A stretch of DNA of 5,762 bases, taken from assembly GCA_934271725.1 (NCBI GenBank), contig CAKQSC010000064.1:1-5762 (forward strand), read 5' to 3'. The stretch's first letter is position 1. Every line of letters starts with the position of its first letter. Shown in pieces: positions 5,045-5,762 of the stretch. Below the pieces are notes generated by a model. It was not told the origin of the DNA, ran no database searches, and was given only the letters and a program-made list of their open reading frames with translations. The stretch comes from an uncultured Clostridia bacterium. GTDB taxonomy: Bacteria > Bacillota > Clostridia > Christensenellales > Borkfalkiaceae. The position numbers and the translations under genes were made by a program.

Positions 5045-5095
5045 CAATCCCCCGCCGACTTGCGTCGGAGCCCCCTTTGCACAAGGGAGCCTGTA
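5045..5095 (+). repeat. Dispersed hairpin repeat, copy C
   Basis: A 51-bp unit in the same orientation as copy A, 227 bp downstream and differing from it at two positions. One of these is in the loop of the first hairpin (TTGC instead of TTAC), so the stem CCGAC/GTCGG is kept. The second stem CCCTT/AAGGG is identical. Confidence 0.85.
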
Positions 5096-5180
5096 TGGAT
5101 TTTTGTTTTCGCAAATATTTTAACACATAGGGCACAAGTTAGTCAAGTATAGCCGAGTAATTTAGCCGACGGAAAAACTT

Positions 5181-5214
5181 AAAAAAAACACCGAAACGGT
5201 TCCCCGTTTCGGTG
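5181..5214 (-). terminator. Rho-independent terminator of the pilin-like gene
   Basis: On the minus strand CACCGAAACGG (5214-5204) pairs perfectly over 11 bp with CCGTTTCGGTG (5199-5189) around a GGAA loop. Eight T follow (5188-5181). It lies 22 nt after the stop codon. Confidence 0.95.
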
Positions 5215-5236
5215 AATTGAGTTTTTATTGTTTTAA

Positions 5237-5674
5237 TCAGGCCTTCACTATCAACATCGTAACAGTATCGTCTCCGCTAACAATCTTATCTGTCGTAGAA
5301 ACCTCATACGTTTTACCCGTTTCTTTTATAGTGTAAATCGCGGAAGCATCGCTACCGGTAACCGTATAATCCTTGTCAGTGCCTACTTCGAGTTCGGTAG
5401 AAGCCGTGCTTACTACTTTGAAAACTTTTTTGTTGTAAACTACGTAATACGGAGTGTTGCTTGCCCATTTTTCAACAAGTGCTTCATCGTCCGCGTTGTC
5501 CGTTACGTACGCTTGTATAATTTTGTTGACGGCAGTAGTATCTTTCGTCTTGTTTGCCTTACCAAGTACCGTGGTAAGTGTGGGTACGAGAATTGCCGCA
5601 AGGATTGCGATTACCGCAATAACGATTGCAAGTTCTACGAGGGTAAATCCCTTTTTCTTGTTCACCTTTTTCAT
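5237..5674 (-). CDS. Type IV pilin-like prepilin (class III signal, prepilin-type N-terminal methylation motif)
   Basis: A 145-residue precursor with a textbook type IV pilin N-terminus. Seven of the first eight residues are basic, polar or Met (MKKVNKKK); then G9|FTLVE is the prepilin peptidase site. Mature residue 1 is F10, methylated in this family, and Glu5 of the mature protein is E14. The hydrophobic spine helix continues as LAIVIAVIAILAAILVPTL to about residue 33. The C-terminal 110 residues are Thr/Asp/Lys-rich with alternating strands (YYVVYNKKVFKVV, AIYTIKETGKTYEV, TVTMLIVKA) and no cysteines; this head is not recognised. The product would sit in the membrane and be assembled into a pilus or pseudopilus. 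No prepilin peptidase, assembly ATPase or platform protein is in the window, so those must be encoded elsewhere. AAAGGAG lies 6 nt before the ATG. With its own promoter and terminator it is a single-gene unit. Confidence 0.9.
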   Translation of the reverse strand: MKKVNKKKGFTLVELAIVIAVIAILAAILVPTLTTVLGKANKTKDTTAVNKIIQAYVTDNADDEALVEKWASNTPYYVVYNKKVFKVVSTASTELEVGTDKDYTVTGSDASAIYTIKETGKTYEVSTTDKIVSGDDTVTMLIVKA

Positions 5675-5716
5675 AATATTCTCCTTTTTTACGGTTCATG
5701 ACCAAATTTCGGTTAT

Positions 5717-5746
5717 ATTATCTAACAAAGAGGTTCGTTTTTTCAA
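5717..5746 (-). promoter_or_regulatory. Sigma-A type promoter of the pilin-like gene
   Basis: On the minus strand TTGAAA (5746-5741) and GATAAT (5722-5717) are separated by 18 nt; the -35 matches consensus at five of six bases and the -10 at five of six. Transcription would start near 5710, leaving a leader of about 36 nt that contains the RBS. A-rich and T-rich tracts at the window edge (5750-5762) could act as an UP-like element. Confidence 0.65.
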
Positions 5747-5762
5747 GTAATTTTCAAAAAAA

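Larger units (their letters stand above)
4784..5180. other. Gene-free stretch between two terminators, occupied mostly by hairpin-rich repeats
   Basis: No credible gene is seen. Open frames here run through the repeats and encode arginine/proline-rich or low-complexity sequence without a supported start. The content is the repeat copies listed separately (4818-4868, 4913-5013, 5045-5095). The remainder, 5096-5180, is AT-rich sequence in which I see nothing functional. Confidence 0.75.

Noticed and set aside
4818..5095. Possible CRISPR array
   Set aside because: There are only two near-identical copies plus a diverged inverted one, the spacing is irregular and much longer than CRISPR spacers, and no cas genes are near.
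4744..5135. Overlapping open frames on both strands in the repeat region
   Set aside because: They pass through the terminator and the dispersed repeats, repeat the same peptide wherever the repeat recurs, and have no supported start or family resemblance.

Overview
The window reads like a chromosomal piece from an anaerobic, probably endospore-forming Firmicute of the Clostridia (inference). The pointers are an A-type flavodiiron protein, strong AAGGAG-type ribosome binding sites, a BclA-like collagen-repeat surface protein, a type IV pilin-like prepilin, rho-independent terminators after most transcription units, and short GC-rich dispersed repeats of a kind common between genes in gut Clostridia. 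There is no rRNA, tRNA, CRISPR array or transposase.

Layout. 1-447 (+) is the 3' end of a membrane protein, probably a CPBP-family intramembrane protease, with a repetitive hydrophilic tail; it ends in a hairpin (471-506) shared with the convergent unit. Four genes follow on the minus strand in two units. A GNAT acetyltransferase (3933-3427) is followed by an aldose-1-epimerase-like DUF4432 protein (3396-2485) and a terminator. Immediately after it a consensus housekeeping promoter drives fprA (start best placed at 2358), followed 21 nt later by a membrane-anchored NERD-domain protein (1182-505). On the plus strand, divergent from the GNAT gene, is a collagen-like protein with a BclA-type C-terminal domain (4019-4717). 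Its upstream region matches the mother-cell sigma-K consensus. Then comes a gene-free stretch (4784-5180) holding copies of a hairpin-rich repeat, lying between two terminators. Last, a single pilin-like gene (5674-5237, minus) has its own promoter and terminator.

How the genes fit together. FprA (O2/NO reduction) with the co-transcribed NERD protein is the most suggestive pairing, but no shared function can be proved here. The collagen-like protein and the pilin are separate surface-protein units. I see no convincing new multi-gene system. The best leads are the sigma-K-like promoter with an inverted repeat before the collagen gene, the fprA leader hairpin with the in-frame NERD gene lacking an RBS, and the repeat cluster.
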